Part shown: positions 7,331 to 16,218 of the stretch, piece by piece
Layout: every line of letters starts with the position of its first letter
Numbering within the stretch: the stretch's first letter is position 1
NCBI GenBank assembly: GCA_002413385.1
Contig: DHWW01000352.1
Span: forward strand, 8,520 to 27,876
Length of the DNA: 19,357 nucleotides
Origin: Granulicella sp. UBA5172
GTDB taxonomy: Bacteria; Acidobacteriota; Terriglobia; Terriglobales; Acidobacteriaceae
Direction: 5' to 3'
Notes under the pieces: generated by a model
Databases searched by the model: none
Told to the model about the DNA's origin: nothing
The model's input: only the letters and a program-made list of their open reading frames with translations
Made by a program: the position numbers and the translations under genes

Positions 7331-8836
7331 TTACTGGCGCTTCCAGCGGACGCCTTCTTTGGAGTCTTCGAGGAGGATGCCTTTTTCGAGGAGTTCGTTG
7401 CGGAGGGCGTCGGCACGGGCGAAGTTGCGTTGCTTCTTGGCTAGCGTGCGCTCGGCTACGAGGGCGTCGATGTCGGCATCGGTGAGGCTGGCGCTGCCGA
7501 ATTTTTCGAGGACGTCGGGGGAGACGTCGGCCAGGCGGCCTTCGGATTCAGCCCAGGCGAGAGCGGTGCGGGTGAGGTCGGCGTCGCGGTCTTCGAGGAC
7601 GGCGAAGATGGAGTCGAATTTGTTGAGTAGAGCGAGGGTCTCTTCAGCGGCGGAGCGGCTGAGCCTGGAATGGTCGGCGGCGGTGTTGACGGCGCGGAGG
7701 ACGTCGAAGATGGCGGCGCGGGCTTCGGCGGTGTTGAGGTCGTTGGCGAGCGCGGCGGTGAAGTCGGCGTCGCCTTTGCGGATGAGGTTCGTCAGCGTAT
7801 CGTCCGCTGGTGCGGTATCGAGCCAGTTGCCGGTGCGGATGCGGTCGTTGAAGGTTCGCAGGCGGTCGACGGCGTTGGTGGACTCGGTGAGTCCGTCGAA
7901 GGTGAAGTTCAGCTGGTGGCGGTAGGGCACGCTGAGCAGCAGGAAGCGGATGGCAGAGGCGCGGTAGCCCTTGAGCAGGAGGTCGCGGAGGGTGAAGAAA
8001 TTGCCCTCGGACTTGGACATCTTTTTGCCTTCGACGAGCAGGAAGCGGACATGGAACCAGTGGCGCGCGAAGGGCTTATGAGTCGCTGCTTCCGACTGCG
8101 CGATCTCGTTTTCGTGGTGCGGGAACATAAGGTCTTCGCCGCCGGCGTGGAGGTCGAAGGAGTCGCCGAGATATTTCATGGCCATCGCCGAGCACTCGAT
8201 GTGCCAGCCGGGACGACCGGGGCCGAGGGGCGTTTGCCAGGACGTTTCGCCGGGCTTGGTGGCCTTCCAGAGAGCGAAGTCGCGGGCGGCGTCCTTCTCG
8301 TACTCGTCGACGTCAACGCGCGCTCCGTCTTCGATGCCGTCGAGGTCTTTCTTGGAGAGCTTGCCGTAGCCGGGGAAGCGCGCGATGCGGAAGTACCAAC
8401 TGCCGTCCTCGGTCTTGTAGGCGATGTCCTGTGCGGCGAGGCGCTCGATGAGCGCTACCATGCCGTCGATATTTTCGGTAGCGTGGGCGATCTGTTCGGG
8501 CTGCTCGACGCCGAGCGCGTCCATGTCTTCGAAGAAGGCTCGCTCGTATTTGGCGCTGTACTCTCCGATGGGTTTGCCGGCGGCGAGGGCGTTGCGGATA
8601 ATTTTGTCGTCAACGTCGGTGACGTTCATGACGTGATGCAGCGCGAGGCCGTGAAGGCGGGCGGTGCGGCGCAGGAGGTCGACGTGGAGGAAGGTGCGGA
8701 AGTTGCCGATGTGGCCGTAGTCATAGACCGTGGGGCCGCAGCAATAGAAGCGCAGGGCGTGGCCGTCGGAGGCATAGAGCGGTTCGATTTTTCCGGAAAG
8801 GGTGTTGAATAATTCGAGAGCCACGCGTCGCTTCAT
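7331..8836 (-). CDS. cysS: Cysteinyl-tRNA synthetase
   Basis: Charges tRNA-Cys with cysteine in the cytoplasm. The 501-residue class Ia synthetase has the HIGH-type motif HIGN (42-45, in [12 protein letters not shown]) and KMSKSEGN (272-279). The catalytic zinc site is fully conserved: Cys33, Cys215 (WHIECSAM), His240 and Glu244 have the spacing of E. coli CysRS (Cys28, Cys209, His234, Glu238). The anticodon-binding helical domain and the C-terminal segment ([30 protein letters not shown]) complete it. An extra adjacent Cys32 makes the motif YCCGPTVYD instead of the usual YVCGPTVYD, which should be harmless. The ATG at 8836 fits the family start, though the Shine-Dalgarno is poor. It lies downstream of tsaD on the same strand, with 104 bases between them. 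Confidence 0.97.
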   Translation of the reverse strand: MKRRVALELFNTLSGKIEPLYASDGHALRFYCCGPTVYDYGHIGNFRTFLHVDLLRRTARLHGLALHHVMNVTDVDDKIIRNALAAGKPIGEYSAKYERAFFEDMDALGVEQPEQIAHATENIDGMVALIERLAAQDIAYKTEDGSWYFRIARFPGYGKLSKKDLDGIEDGARVDVDEYEKDAARDFALWKATKPGETSWQTPLGPGRPGWHIECSAMAMKYLGDSFDLHAGGEDLMFPHHENEIAQSEAATHKPFARHWFHVRFLLVEGKKMSKSEGNFFTLRDLLLKGYRASAIRFLLLSVPYRHQLNFTFDGLTESTNAVDRLRTFNDRIRTGNWLDTAPADDTLTNLIRKGDADFTAALANDLNTAEARAAIFDVLRAVNTAADHSRLSRSAAEETLALLNKFDSIFAVLEDRDADLTRTALAWAESEGRLADVSPDVLEKFGSASLTDADIDALVAERTLAKKQRNFARADALRNELLEKGILLEDSKEGVRWKRQ

Positions 8837-8940
8837 GCCGCTGGGCGAGACGTTGTGCGTCGCACCGCAGGCTACTTTCTGCTGTTGTCGGTACCTATTT
8901 GATTTTAGCCGAGTTGGAGTCCCCAGCCGAGCCTGAGCCT

Positions 8941-10125
8941 TCAGCCGAGTCGCAGTTGGGGGGTGGGTTCGAGGGTGTCAGGGGCGAAGTTGCGGGTGAG
9001 GAGCTTGGGGAAGGCGGCGGCGGCGATCATCGCCGCGTTATCCGTGGAGAGCGCGATGGTGGGGAAGGCGATGGGCAGCCCGCGGCGAGCGGCTTCGGCG
9101 GTGATGCGGCGGCGGAGTTCGCTATTGGCAGCAACGCCTCCGCTGACGAGCAGGCCGCGGGCACCGAAGTGCTCGGCGGCGGAGAACGTGGTGCGCGTGA
9201 GGTAGTGTGTAACGGCCGCCTGAAAGCTGGCGATCAGGTCGAGGGTCTGGGGGTCGAAGTGGATGAGTGCCTGGGCGAGAGCCTCGGGGTTGGAGGGCCT
9301 GGCGTGGATGAGGTTGCCGGTGCGGAGGGCCGCCTCGCGCTGGACAATCGCGGCGTGCATGCCATGGAGCTCAGTGTAGCGGCGGACAGCGGTTTTGATG
9401 CCACTGAAAGAGAGGTCGAAGCGAGTGGGGTCGTCGTGGTCCAGATTTTCGCGGGAGAGCTTGGGAGCGGTGTGGCCGGTCGCCTTGGCCTTGATCTGCG
9501 CGAAGGTGAAGGGCACGGCCTTGGGGTTGCCGTGGGGGGCGAGGGCGTCCATCCACGGGCCGCCGGGGTAGGGCAGGCCAAGCAGCTTGGCAACCTTGTC
9601 GAAGGCCTCGCCGGCGGCGTCGTCGAGGGTCTTGCCGACGTTGCGATAGTGCCAGGTACTCTCGGGCGTCTTGCTCGCGAGATAAAGATGGGTGTGGCCC
9701 CCGCTGACGACCAGTGCGAGCAGCGGCGAGGCGTCGGCGAACGTGGTGGCGGCATCCATAAGAACAGCGTGGATGTGGCCCTCAAGGTGATTGACGGCGA
9801 TCAGAGGGAGGTCCGCGCCGAAGGCCAAAGCCTTGGCGAACGTGATGCCAACGAGTAGCGCGCCGGCGAGGCCCGGACCTTCGGTGACGGCTACGGCGTC
9901 GAGGTCGGCATAGGTGAGGTTGGCACGTTGCATCGCTTCGCGGACGACGGGGACGATGGCCCGCAGGTGTTCGCGCGAGGCGAGTTCGGGGACGACGCCG
10001 CCGTAATCGCTGTGGATCAGCTGCGAGGCGACGACGTTGGATAGAACCTCGCGGCCATCGCGGACGACGGCTGCGGAGGTTTCGTCGCAGGAGCTTTCGA
10101 TACCGAGGATGAGGCCGTTGGGCAT
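8941..10125 (-). CDS. tsaD: tRNA N6-adenosine threonylcarbamoyltransferase TsaD
   Basis: Transfers threonylcarbamoyl from TC-AMP to A37 of ANN-decoding tRNAs (t6A), working with TsaB and TsaE. The 394-residue protein has the ASKHA N-terminus [14 protein letters not shown] (8-21), the metal histidines in HLEGH (113-117), [12 protein letters not shown] (138-149), [22 protein letters not shown] (168-189), [12 protein letters not shown] (236-247), [14 protein letters not shown] (325-338) and STDNAAMIA (360-368, Asp362). It is about 55 residues longer than E. coli TsaD (337). The extra material lies between SGIKTAV and SFQAAV, roughly residues 250-300. The ATG at 10125 gives the family N-terminus. 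The same frame stays open far upstream to 11016, but that part is only antisense to cca. It is divergent from cca. Confidence 0.95.
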   Translation of the reverse strand: MPNGLILGIESSCDETSAAVVRDGREVLSNVVASQLIHSDYGGVVPELASREHLRAIVPVVREAMQRANLTYADLDAVAVTEGPGLAGALLVGITFAKALAFGADLPLIAVNHLEGHIHAVLMDAATTFADASPLLALVVSGGHTHLYLASKTPESTWHYRNVGKTLDDAAGEAFDKVAKLLGLPYPGGPWMDALAPHGNPKAVPFTFAQIKAKATGHTAPKLSRENLDHDDPTRFDLSFSGIKTAVRRYTELHGMHAAIVQREAALRTGNLIHARPSNPEALAQALIHFDPQTLDLIASFQAAVTHYLTRTTFSAAEHFGARGLLVSGGVAANSELRRRITAEAARRGLPIAFPTIALSTDNAAMIAAAAFPKLLTRNFAPDTLEPTPQLRLG

Positions 10126-10197
10126 TGGGACTATCGTACTAGGCAGGGAGAGACAGGCAGTAGGGTAGACAGTAGACAGAGATCGAGAGAGAGACGA
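10126..10197 (+). other. Divergent intergenic region with a purine-rich tract before cca
   Basis: The 72 bases between divergent tsaD and cca contain repeated TAGACAG/AGACAG words and end in a GA-rich run (about 10178-10195). The run provides the cca ribosome binding region. Promoters for both genes should lie here, but I could not assign boxes with confidence. Confidence 0.35.
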
Positions 10198-11577
10198 ATG
10201 GCGAGGGCTGGGGATCAGAGGTATCTTGCGGCGCTGAGAATTGTGCGGCGGCTGCGTGCGCTGGGACATGCAGCGTATTTTGCGGGCGGCTGCGTGCGCG
10301 ATCTGCTCCTGGGTGTGCCAGCACAGGACTTTGATGTGGCGACGTCGGCGACGCCGGACCTCGTGCAGGCGGCGTTTGAGCGCACGGAGTCGGTGGGGGC
10401 GCACTTTGGGGTGGTGCTGGTGATCGACCAGATTTCCGAAGAGTATGTGACGACCGAGGTGGCAACGTTTCGGCACGATGGAGCCTACAGCGATGGGCGG
10501 CGGCCGGACGCGGTGAAGTTCTCGCTCGATCCGCGTGAGGATGTGCTGCGGAGGGACTTCACGATCAATGGGTTGCTGCTCGATGCGATGGCGTATGACG
10601 CTGGCGATCGAGTCGAGGATTGCGTGCTCGATTATGTGGGTGGGCGGGGTGATTTGCATGCGCGGCTGGTGCGCGCGATCGGCGTGCCGGAGGTGCGGTT
10701 TGCCGAGGACAAGCTCCGGATGCTGCGTGCCATCCGGTTCGCTGCGCGGCTGGGGTTCGCGATCGAGCGGCGCACGATGGACGCCATCTGGCAGCAGGCA
10801 GCGACGATCAGCGTCGTGTCGGCGGAGCGCGTGCGCGAAGAGTTGACCAAGATCCTTACCGAGGGCAGCGCGCGCCGGGGATTCGAGTTGCTGGATGAGA
10901 GTGGTCTGCTGGCGCAGGTGCTGCCCGAGATCAAACGCATGCAGGGCGTAGAGCAGCCGCCGCAATATCATCCCGAGGGCGATGTGTGGATTCACACTCT
11001 GTTGCTGCTCGATCAACTGCCGGCCGGATCGAGCCCGACGCTGGCGTGGGGCATGTTATTGCACGATGTGGGCAAGCCGGCAACCTTTACTCCGCCTGAC
11101 CCGGGAAAACCTGGGGACCGGATCCGGTTCAACGGACACGTCGATGTGGGTGTTGCCGTGGCACGGACGATCCTGACGCGGCTGCGGTTCAGCGGCGACG
11201 ATACCGACCAGATCCTGGCGCTCATTCAGAATCATATGAAGTTCGGCGACGTGATGCAGATGAAGCAGTCGACGCTGAAACGATTTTTACGGCTGTCGAA
11301 GTTTGAGGAGCACCTGGCGCTGCATAAAGCCGACTGCATGAGTTCGCACGGAAAGCTGGATCTCTATGCCTTCGCGAAGCATCGATATGACGAGCTGGGA
11401 GAGGCGCAGATTCGCCCGCGACTTTTGCTGACCGGGGAGGACCTGATTGCCGCGGGATACAAGCCAGGGCCGCAGTTTCGGGTGATGCTGGAGGCGGCAG
11501 AGGATGCTCAGCTAGAGGGTACGGTGACGACAAAAGACGAGGCACTCCGGTTGGTGCGGGAACGCTATGTCGGGTAG
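10198..11577 (+). CDS. cca: CCA-adding tRNA nucleotidyltransferase / poly(A) polymerase family with HD domain
   Basis: A 459-residue class II nucleotidyltransferase that adds or repairs the 3' CCA (or its A residues) of tRNAs. N-terminal head: [10 protein letters not shown] (30-39) and the metal aspartates DFD (44-46). Then come [10 protein letters not shown] (118-127), [18 protein letters not shown] (170-187) and the [13 protein letters not shown] (208-220) helix. A C-terminal HD domain follows, with [15 protein letters not shown] (258-272; His266), LLHDVGKP (287-294; His289-Asp290) and NGHVDVG, suggesting phosphohydrolase activity. Sequence alone cannot separate a full CCA-adding enzyme from an A-adding or poly(A) polymerase paralogue. 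The start follows a GA-rich Shine-Dalgarno region. No clear terminator is seen downstream; 11578-11772 holds no gene and no confident promoter. Confidence 0.92.
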   Translation: MARAGDQRYLAALRIVRRLRALGHAAYFAGGCVRDLLLGVPAQDFDVATSATPDLVQAAFERTESVGAHFGVVLVIDQISEEYVTTEVATFRHDGAYSDGRRPDAVKFSLDPREDVLRRDFTINGLLLDAMAYDAGDRVEDCVLDYVGGRGDLHARLVRAIGVPEVRFAEDKLRMLRAIRFAARLGFAIERRTMDAIWQQAATISVVSAERVREELTKILTEGSARRGFELLDESGLLAQVLPEIKRMQGVEQPPQYHPEGDVWIHTLLLLDQLPAGSSPTLAWGMLLHDVGKPATFTPPDPGKPGDRIRFNGHVDVGVAVARTILTRLRFSGDDTDQILALIQNHMKFGDVMQMKQSTLKRFLRLSKFEEHLALHKADCMSSHGKLDLYAFAKHRYDELGEAQIRPRLLLTGEDLIAAGYKPGPQFRVMLEAAEDAQLEGTVTTKDEALRLVRERYVG

Positions 11578-11772
11578 CGGGCCGTCCCCCCGGAATCCAG
11601 TGCAACGGCCAAAAGCGGGAGCCGCATTATTACGTGGTAGTGGTCGGGGTTTCATGAGGTCAATAGGGCTATTCTTCTAGTGAGGCAGACCCTGCAAGGT
11701 AGAGATTCGTGTAGATTGCGCCGCGCCCTGCGTTGCAACGAGTCTGAGAATCTGGACATCGAAAAGAGTGCT

Positions 11773-14700
11773 ATGACAAACCCGAAACCGCTCATGAATA
11801 CGCCTCGTGCGTTCGTCCCGGATACCACAATTCATGTTGACGGCATTGCCGTTTCGGCGCAGTTAGGTGAGCCGCTGGTGGATGCGCTGAACCGTGCGGC
11901 GACGATGCAGGGCGTCGATCCGATTCCGCAGGTGTGCTACCTCCCCGCGATGGGTGCGATTGGATCGTGCGATACGTGCATGGTCGAGGTGGACGGCAAG
12001 CTGGTAAGGTCCTGCGAGGCTCAGGTGGTTGCCGGCGAGAAGATTCTGACCCGGAGCGAAAAGGCCGACATTGCGCAGCGCGATGCCTTCGACCGGCTGC
12101 TTGAAAACCATGAGCTTTACTGCACCGTCTGCGATAACAACAATCAGAACTGTACGCTGCACAATACGACGGCGGAGCTGGCGGTGAAACACAATGCGCG
12201 GCCCTATCGCAAGAAGGGGTATGAGCAGGATCATTCGAATCCGTTCTACCGCTATGACCCGGAGCAGTGCATCCTGTGTGGGCGATGCGTGGAGGCCTGC
12301 CAGAATGTGCAGGTGAACGAGACGCTGACCATCAGCTGGGACCGCGATATGCCGCGCGTGATGTGGGATGGCGGCGAACAGATCGAAGGTTCGAGCTGCG
12401 TAAGCTGCGGCCACTGCGTGACCGTCTGCCCGTGCAATGCGCTGATGGAGAAGGGCATGCTCGGCGAGGCTGGCTATCTGACGAATACCCCTGCGCACGT
12501 GCTCGACACGATGATCGAAGTGGTGAAGGCGGTGGAGCCGAGCACGGGCTATCCGCCGATTCTTGCGCTGTCTGAGATTGAGGCGGAGATGCGCCACCAA
12601 AGGGTGAAGCGCACCAAGACGGTGTGCGCGTATTGCGGTGTTGGATGCAGCTTCGACATCTGGACCAAAGACCGGCACATCCTCAAAGTTGAACCCTCGC
12701 AGGGTGCTTCGAATGGAATCTCAACCTGCGTGAAGGGTAAGTTTGGGTGGGATTTTGCGAACTCTCCGGACCGCTTGCGCAAGCCGCTGAAGCGGGTTAA
12801 GAACGAAAGCGGCGAGACCTTCGTCGAGATCGAATGGGATGAGGCGCTGCAGATCGTTGCGGACGAATTCACAAAGATCAAGAACGAGTACGGGCCCGAT
12901 GCACTTGCGTTTATTGCTTCGTCGAAGTGCACCAACGAAGAGAGCTACCTGATGCAGAAGCTGGCGCGGGCGGTGATTGGCACCAACAACGTCGACAACT
13001 GCAGCCGCTATTGCCAGACGCCCGCAAGTAAGGGGCTCTCGCGGACGGTGGGGATTGGCGGCGACTCGGGAACCATCCAGGACATTGAGACGGCTGACCT
13101 CGTGATCATCATCGGGTCGAATACCGCGGAGAGCCACCCTGTGCTGGCGACGCGCATCAAGCGCAGCCATAAGCATCGCGGCCAGCGGCTGATCGTCAGC
13201 GACATTCGAATGCACGAGATGGCGGAGCGCGCCGACATGTTCATCCGTCCGAACCCTTCGACTGACGAGGTCTGGTTGCAGGCGGTGACGAAGTACATTA
13301 TTGATACGGGGCAGCAAGACCAGGCGTTCATCGACAAATGGGTTAATAAGTGGCCGGAGTTTCAGGCGTCGCTGGATGGATGCACGCTGGAGTACGCGGA
13401 GAAGATTACGGGGATTCCGGTAGCGACGCTGCAGCGGGTTGCGAAGGAGATCGTCGGGAAAAAGGTGGCGATCTGCTGGGCGATGGGTGTGACGCAGCAC
13501 TGTGGCGGATCGGATACGTCGACGGCAATCTGCAACCTGCTGCTGGCGACAGGGAACTTTGGCAAGCCGGGCGCGGGAGCGTTTCCGCTGCGTGGTCACA
13601 ACAACGTACAGGGTACGAGCGACTTTGGTTCGATGCCGGATATTTTCTCGGGCTACCAGAAGGTCGATGACGCGGAGATTCGCGGGAAGTTTGAGGCGGC
13701 GTGGGGCGTGACGCTGCCGATTACGACAGGGCTCGACAACCGGCAGATGATTGGGGCCGCGCACGAGGGCAAGCTGAAGGCGATGTACATCAAGGGCGAG
13801 GACACCATCACGTCGGACGCGAATGCGAATGATGTGGCGGAAGCGTTCGGCAAGCTGGACTTTATGGTGGTGCAGGACATTTTCTTCTCGGAGACGTGCC
13901 GGTATGCTGACCTGGTGTTGCCGGCGTCGCCGTCGCTCGAGAAGGAAGGCACGTTTGTGAGCACAGAGCGTCGGATTCAGCGGCTGTACCAGGTGTTTGA
14001 GCCGCTCGGGGATTCGAAGCCGGACTGGAAGATCATCCAGGCAATCGCGCAGAAACTGGGCGGCGCAGGCGGCTGGGACTACCACCACCCGAGCGACGTG
14101 ATGGACGAAGTGGCGAGCCTGACGCCGTTCTTCGCAGGCGTGAACTACGAACGGCTGGAAGGCTACAAGACGCTGTGCTGGCCGGTGTCCGCGGATGGGA
14201 AGGATACGCCGCTGCTGTACACGGAGAAGTTTGGGCATCCGGATGGAAAGGCGACGTTCTGGCCGCTGGAATATGTTGGTCCGAGTGAGGAAGCCAACGC
14301 GACCTATGACCTGCACCTGAATAATGGCCGCCTGCTGGAGCACTTCGAGCAAGGCAATATGACGTTCCGCGTGCCGGGTGTGATGGAGATTACGCCAGAG
14401 AATTTTGTCGAGGTTTCGCCGGAGCTGGCGAGCGAGCGCGGGCTGGAGTCGGGCCGCTGGGTTCGTCTCGAAAGCCCTTACGGCCGCGTCCGCGTGCAGG
14501 CGCTGGTGACGGACCGCGTGGCGGGCAAGCAGATGTATATGGGGATGATTTCGGTACTGGACCCGGTAAACGCGCTGACGAGTTCTCATGTGGATCGGGC
14601 GACGCATACACCCGCGTATAAAGAGCTGTCGGTGAAGATGACCGTGCTTCCGGAGATGGGAACAAACCCGTTGCCGCGTAAGAATTTTCGCTATGGAACG

Positions 14701-14817
14701 CGCACGCTGACCAGCGGTGTCGAGGTAGAGAAGAAGCGCGCGCGGGTCGATTACCACGTACCCGGAAGCAAGCCGGCGGACAAGCTCATCCAGATTAAAA
14801 CGATGGAACCGGTGTAA
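11773..14817 (+). CDS. fdhA: Molybdopterin-dependent formate dehydrogenase catalytic subunit, multi-Fe-S, ForC/YrhE type
   Basis: Predicted to oxidise formate to CO2 using bis-MGD. From ATG 11773 it has 1014 residues; an open extension to 11680 lacks family sequence. The N-terminus is NuoG-like. It has a [2Fe-2S] domain (Cys55, 66, 69, 81), a His-Cys3 [4Fe-4S] site (His113, Cys117, 120, 127), and two ferredoxin clusters (Cys166/169/172/176 and 209/212/215/219). The molybdopterin module follows, with its own [4Fe-4S] (Cys285, 288, 292, 319) and Lys321. Active-site Cys414 sits in NCSRYCQTPASKGL, so there is no selenocysteine and Gln415 replaces the usual His. RGHNNVQG and the C-terminal dinucleotide-binding domain complete it. 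There is no Tat signal, hence it is cytoplasmic. It resembles B. subtilis YrhE/ForC and the S. aureus enzyme. A DUF1641 gene follows after 50 bases; no fdhD or cofactor gene is nearby. Substrate assignment is by family only. Confidence 0.93.
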   Translation: MTNPKPLMNTPRAFVPDTTIHVDGIAVSAQLGEPLVDALNRAATMQGVDPIPQVCYLPAMGAIGSCDTCMVEVDGKLVRSCEAQVVAGEKILTRSEKADIAQRDAFDRLLENHELYCTVCDNNNQNCTLHNTTAELAVKHNARPYRKKGYEQDHSNPFYRYDPEQCILCGRCVEACQNVQVNETLTISWDRDMPRVMWDGGEQIEGSSCVSCGHCVTVCPCNALMEKGMLGEAGYLTNTPAHVLDTMIEVVKAVEPSTGYPPILALSEIEAEMRHQRVKRTKTVCAYCGVGCSFDIWTKDRHILKVEPSQGASNGISTCVKGKFGWDFANSPDRLRKPLKRVKNESGETFVEIEWDEALQIVADEFTKIKNEYGPDALAFIASSKCTNEESYLMQKLARAVIGTNNVDNCSRYCQTPASKGLSRTVGIGGDSGTIQDIETADLVIIIGSNTAESHPVLATRIKRSHKHRGQRLIVSDIRMHEMAERADMFIRPNPSTDEVWLQAVTKYIIDTGQQDQAFIDKWVNKWPEFQASLDGCTLEYAEKITGIPVATLQRVAKEIVGKKVAICWAMGVTQHCGGSDTSTAICNLLLATGNFGKPGAGAFPLRGHNNVQGTSDFGSMPDIFSGYQKVDDAEIRGKFEAAWGVTLPITTGLDNRQMIGAAHEGKLKAMYIKGEDTITSDANANDVAEAFGKLDFMVVQDIFFSETCRYADLVLPASPSLEKEGTFVSTERRIQRLYQVFEPLGDSKPDWKIIQAIAQKLGGAGGWDYHHPSDVMDEVASLTPFFAGVNYERLEGYKTLCWPVSADGKDTPLLYTEKFGHPDGKATFWPLEYVGPSEEANATYDLHLNNGRLLEHFEQGNMTFRVPGVMEITPENFVEVSPELASERGLESGRWVRLESPYGRVRVQALVTDRVAGKQMYMGMISVLDPVNALTSSHVDRATHTPAYKELSVKMTVLPEMGTNPLPRKNFRYGTRTLTSGVEVEKKRARVDYHVPGSKPADKLIQIKTMEPV

Positions 14818-14867
14818 GGATTCGGGAGTAGCACGCACCAAGCAGCGATCAGAAAGACGAGGCAGAC

Positions 14868-15326
14868 ATGGCACATCCGATTACGTTCAAGCCGCAGCCG
14901 GTGGATTATCACAAGGAGTTGATGCAGCGTGTCGAGACGGCTCCGCGCGAGCATGCCGAGGCGCTGTTGGTGGCGTGGGATCTTTTGCAGACATCGCACG
15001 ATCAGGGAATCCTGGAGCTGGCGCAAGGGTTGATTGGCGGCAAGGACATCATCGCAGGCAAGCTGGCCGAGGCGGCGAGTGTTCCCGAGAGCGTGACCGC
15101 GATTCGCAATGGAATTGCGCTGGCGAGGATACTGGGGTCGCTTGACCCGGACATGCTGCAGCGCCTCGCGCAGGGCTTCGACAAGGCGTCGAAGGAACAT
15201 CAGGAAGAGAAAGAGCCACCCAGCCTGTGGACGCTGTTTCGGCGGTCGACTTCCCGGGACGCCCGCCGTGGCCTGTCGTTTCTGACGAGCCTGCTGGTCG
15301 CGTTGGGCCGCGCTGCGAAACGATGA
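14868..15326 (+). CDS. DUF1641 family protein, partner subunit of formate dehydrogenase (ForE/YrhD type)
   Basis: A 152-residue helical protein with the DUF1641 core at about 35-110: AWDLLQTSHDQGILELAQGL, then SVPESVTAIRNGIALARILGSLDPDML. The C-terminal segment (about 117-152, PPSLWTLFRR...DARRGLSFLTSLLVALGR) is amphipathic and could lie on the membrane. In Bacillus the equivalent gene (yrhD/forE) is paired with yrhE/forC. As I recall, the product is needed for a menaquinone-linked, membrane-associated formate dehydrogenase. The GAGG upstream of the ATG is well placed, and the 50-base gap from the dehydrogenase suggests one transcript. No cofactor-binding cysteines are present, so it is unlikely to carry electrons itself. 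Confidence 0.88.
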   Translation: MAHPITFKPQPVDYHKELMQRVETAPREHAEALLVAWDLLQTSHDQGILELAQGLIGGKDIIAGKLAEAASVPESVTAIRNGIALARILGSLDPDMLQRLAQGFDKASKEHQEEKEPPSLWTLFRRSTSRDARRGLSFLTSLLVALGRAAKR

Positions 15327-15348
15327 GGCTCCTCGAGTAAGAAATATC

Positions 15349-15377
15349 TTCACGCGGAGCTCCGCGAAGGGTACACT
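15349..15377 (+). promoter_or_regulatory. Candidate promoter of the YIP1 gene
   Basis: TTCACG (15349-15354) and TACACT (15372-15377) each match four of six sigma-70 consensus bases and are separated by exactly 17 bases. Start of transcription would be near 15384, leaving a leader of about 30 bases with AAGGAG. The match is moderate; read-through from the formate dehydrogenase pair is also possible. Confidence 0.35.
15353..15366. promoter_or_regulatory. Perfect 14-bp palindrome CGCGGAGCTCCGCG in the promoter spacer
   Basis: A loop-less perfect palindrome. It cannot form a normal RNA hairpin, so a dimeric DNA-binding protein site is the natural reading. It lies almost wholly between the candidate -35 and -10 boxes of the YIP1 gene, a position suited to repression. 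No family of regulator can be named. Confidence 0.4.
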
Positions 15378-15415
15378 GCCTTCAATCTCACGCAGGCCTT
15401 TCAAGGAGCTTTACT

Positions 15416-16156
15416 ATGGAAGACGTTCAAGTAGCCGCGAATCAGGGACTTTCACAGGTCGAGCGCGTGGTGGATACGTTTGTTGCGCCAAGCAAGACGT
15501 TTCTCGACATCCTTCGCAGCACCAGTTGGTGGCTGCCGTTTCTGCTGATTTTTGGAATCACCGCGGCATCGGCCTTTGCGATGGACCAAAAGATCGGCTT
15601 CGAGCGAATAGCGGAGCAGGCAGTGCAGCAGAATCCGAAGGCAGCTGACCAGATGGCGCAGCTTTCTGCCGAGCAACGCACTACGCAGATGAATGTCGCG
15701 ACAGTCGTCACCAAGGACATCAGCTATGCAGGCGGTGTGTTTTTTCTGATGATTGCTGCGATTGTGGCGCTGGTGATGTGGGCGAGCCTGAACTTCGGAC
15801 TGGGTGCTACGACAACCTACGGCCAGAATTTTGCGGTGTTTATGTACGCCTATTTACCGCATTTCTTTCTAGGCCTGCTGAATATCATCTTCGTCTACAC
15901 GGGGGTCAACACGGAGAACTTTGACATCAACAATCCTGTGGGGACAAACATCGGCTACTACATGGCGGACTCGGCGCACTGGGTGAAGACGGCGCTAAGC
16001 TTCCTCGACGTCTTCGGTTTGTGGTCGCTCGCATTGATGGTGATGGGCTCCGCGATCATCGCGCGCAAGAGCAAGGGGACGGTTGCAATTGTCGTTGTCG
16101 GGTGGTGGCTGCTTGCGCTGCTGGTGATGACCGGGATGACGGCCGCAAGAGGGTAG
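15416..16156 (+). CDS. YIP1 family integral membrane protein
   Basis: A 246-residue protein with a soluble N-terminus (ERVVDTFVAPSKTFLDIL) leading into five predicted membrane helices at about 38-57, 104-128, 139-163, 191-215 and 221-242. A hydrophilic, Gln/Ala-rich loop (about 58-100) lies between helices 1 and 2. The opening 'P(S/T)KTF..I....WW.PFLL' and the five-helix plan are those of bacterial YIP1-domain proteins, whose biochemical function is unknown. Start ATG 15416 has a strong AAGGAG. It follows the DUF1641 gene by 89 bases that contain a candidate promoter, so co-function with the formate dehydrogenase is possible but unproven. The gene is closed by the perfect terminator at 16164-16208. 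Confidence 0.85.
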   Translation: MEDVQVAANQGLSQVERVVDTFVAPSKTFLDILRSTSWWLPFLLIFGITAASAFAMDQKIGFERIAEQAVQQNPKAADQMAQLSAEQRTTQMNVATVVTKDISYAGGVFFLMIAAIVALVMWASLNFGLGATTTYGQNFAVFMYAYLPHFFLGLLNIIFVYTGVNTENFDINNPVGTNIGYYMADSAHWVKTALSFLDVFGLWSLALMVMGSAIIARKSKGTVAIVVVGWWLLALLVMTGMTAARG

Positions 16157-16163
16157 GATGATT

Positions 16164-16208
16164 CACAAAACGAAGGGCCCGGTAATGCGCCGGGCCCTTC
16201 GTTTTGTG
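16164..16208. terminator. Perfect bidirectional Rho-independent terminator
   Basis: Arms 16164-16182 and 16190-16208 are perfect 19-base complements (CACAAAACGAAGGGCCCGG) with a 7-base loop. The stem carries a GC core flanked by A-tract on one side and T-tract on the other. It can therefore terminate both the YIP1 transcript (plus) and the convergent hydrolase transcript (minus). Confidence 0.92.
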
Positions 16209-16218
16209 GTGGTGGCGC

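Noticed and set aside
7670..8812. A 380-codon plus-strand frame within cysS
   Set aside because: Antisense to cysS, low complexity (Glu/Gly/Val), no motif.
10126..11016. An N-terminal extension of about 297 residues to TsaD
   Set aside because: The frame is open only because it is antisense to cca; TsaD homology begins at the ATG at 10125.
13009..13020. Selenocysteine at the formate dehydrogenase active site
   Set aside because: The codon at residue 414 is TGC (Cys), with no in-frame TGA anywhere in the gene.
12721..14874. A 717-codon open frame on the minus strand
   Set aside because: Antisense to the formate dehydrogenase gene, whose cofactor motifs are unmistakable; the antisense product is Arg/His-rich with no motif.
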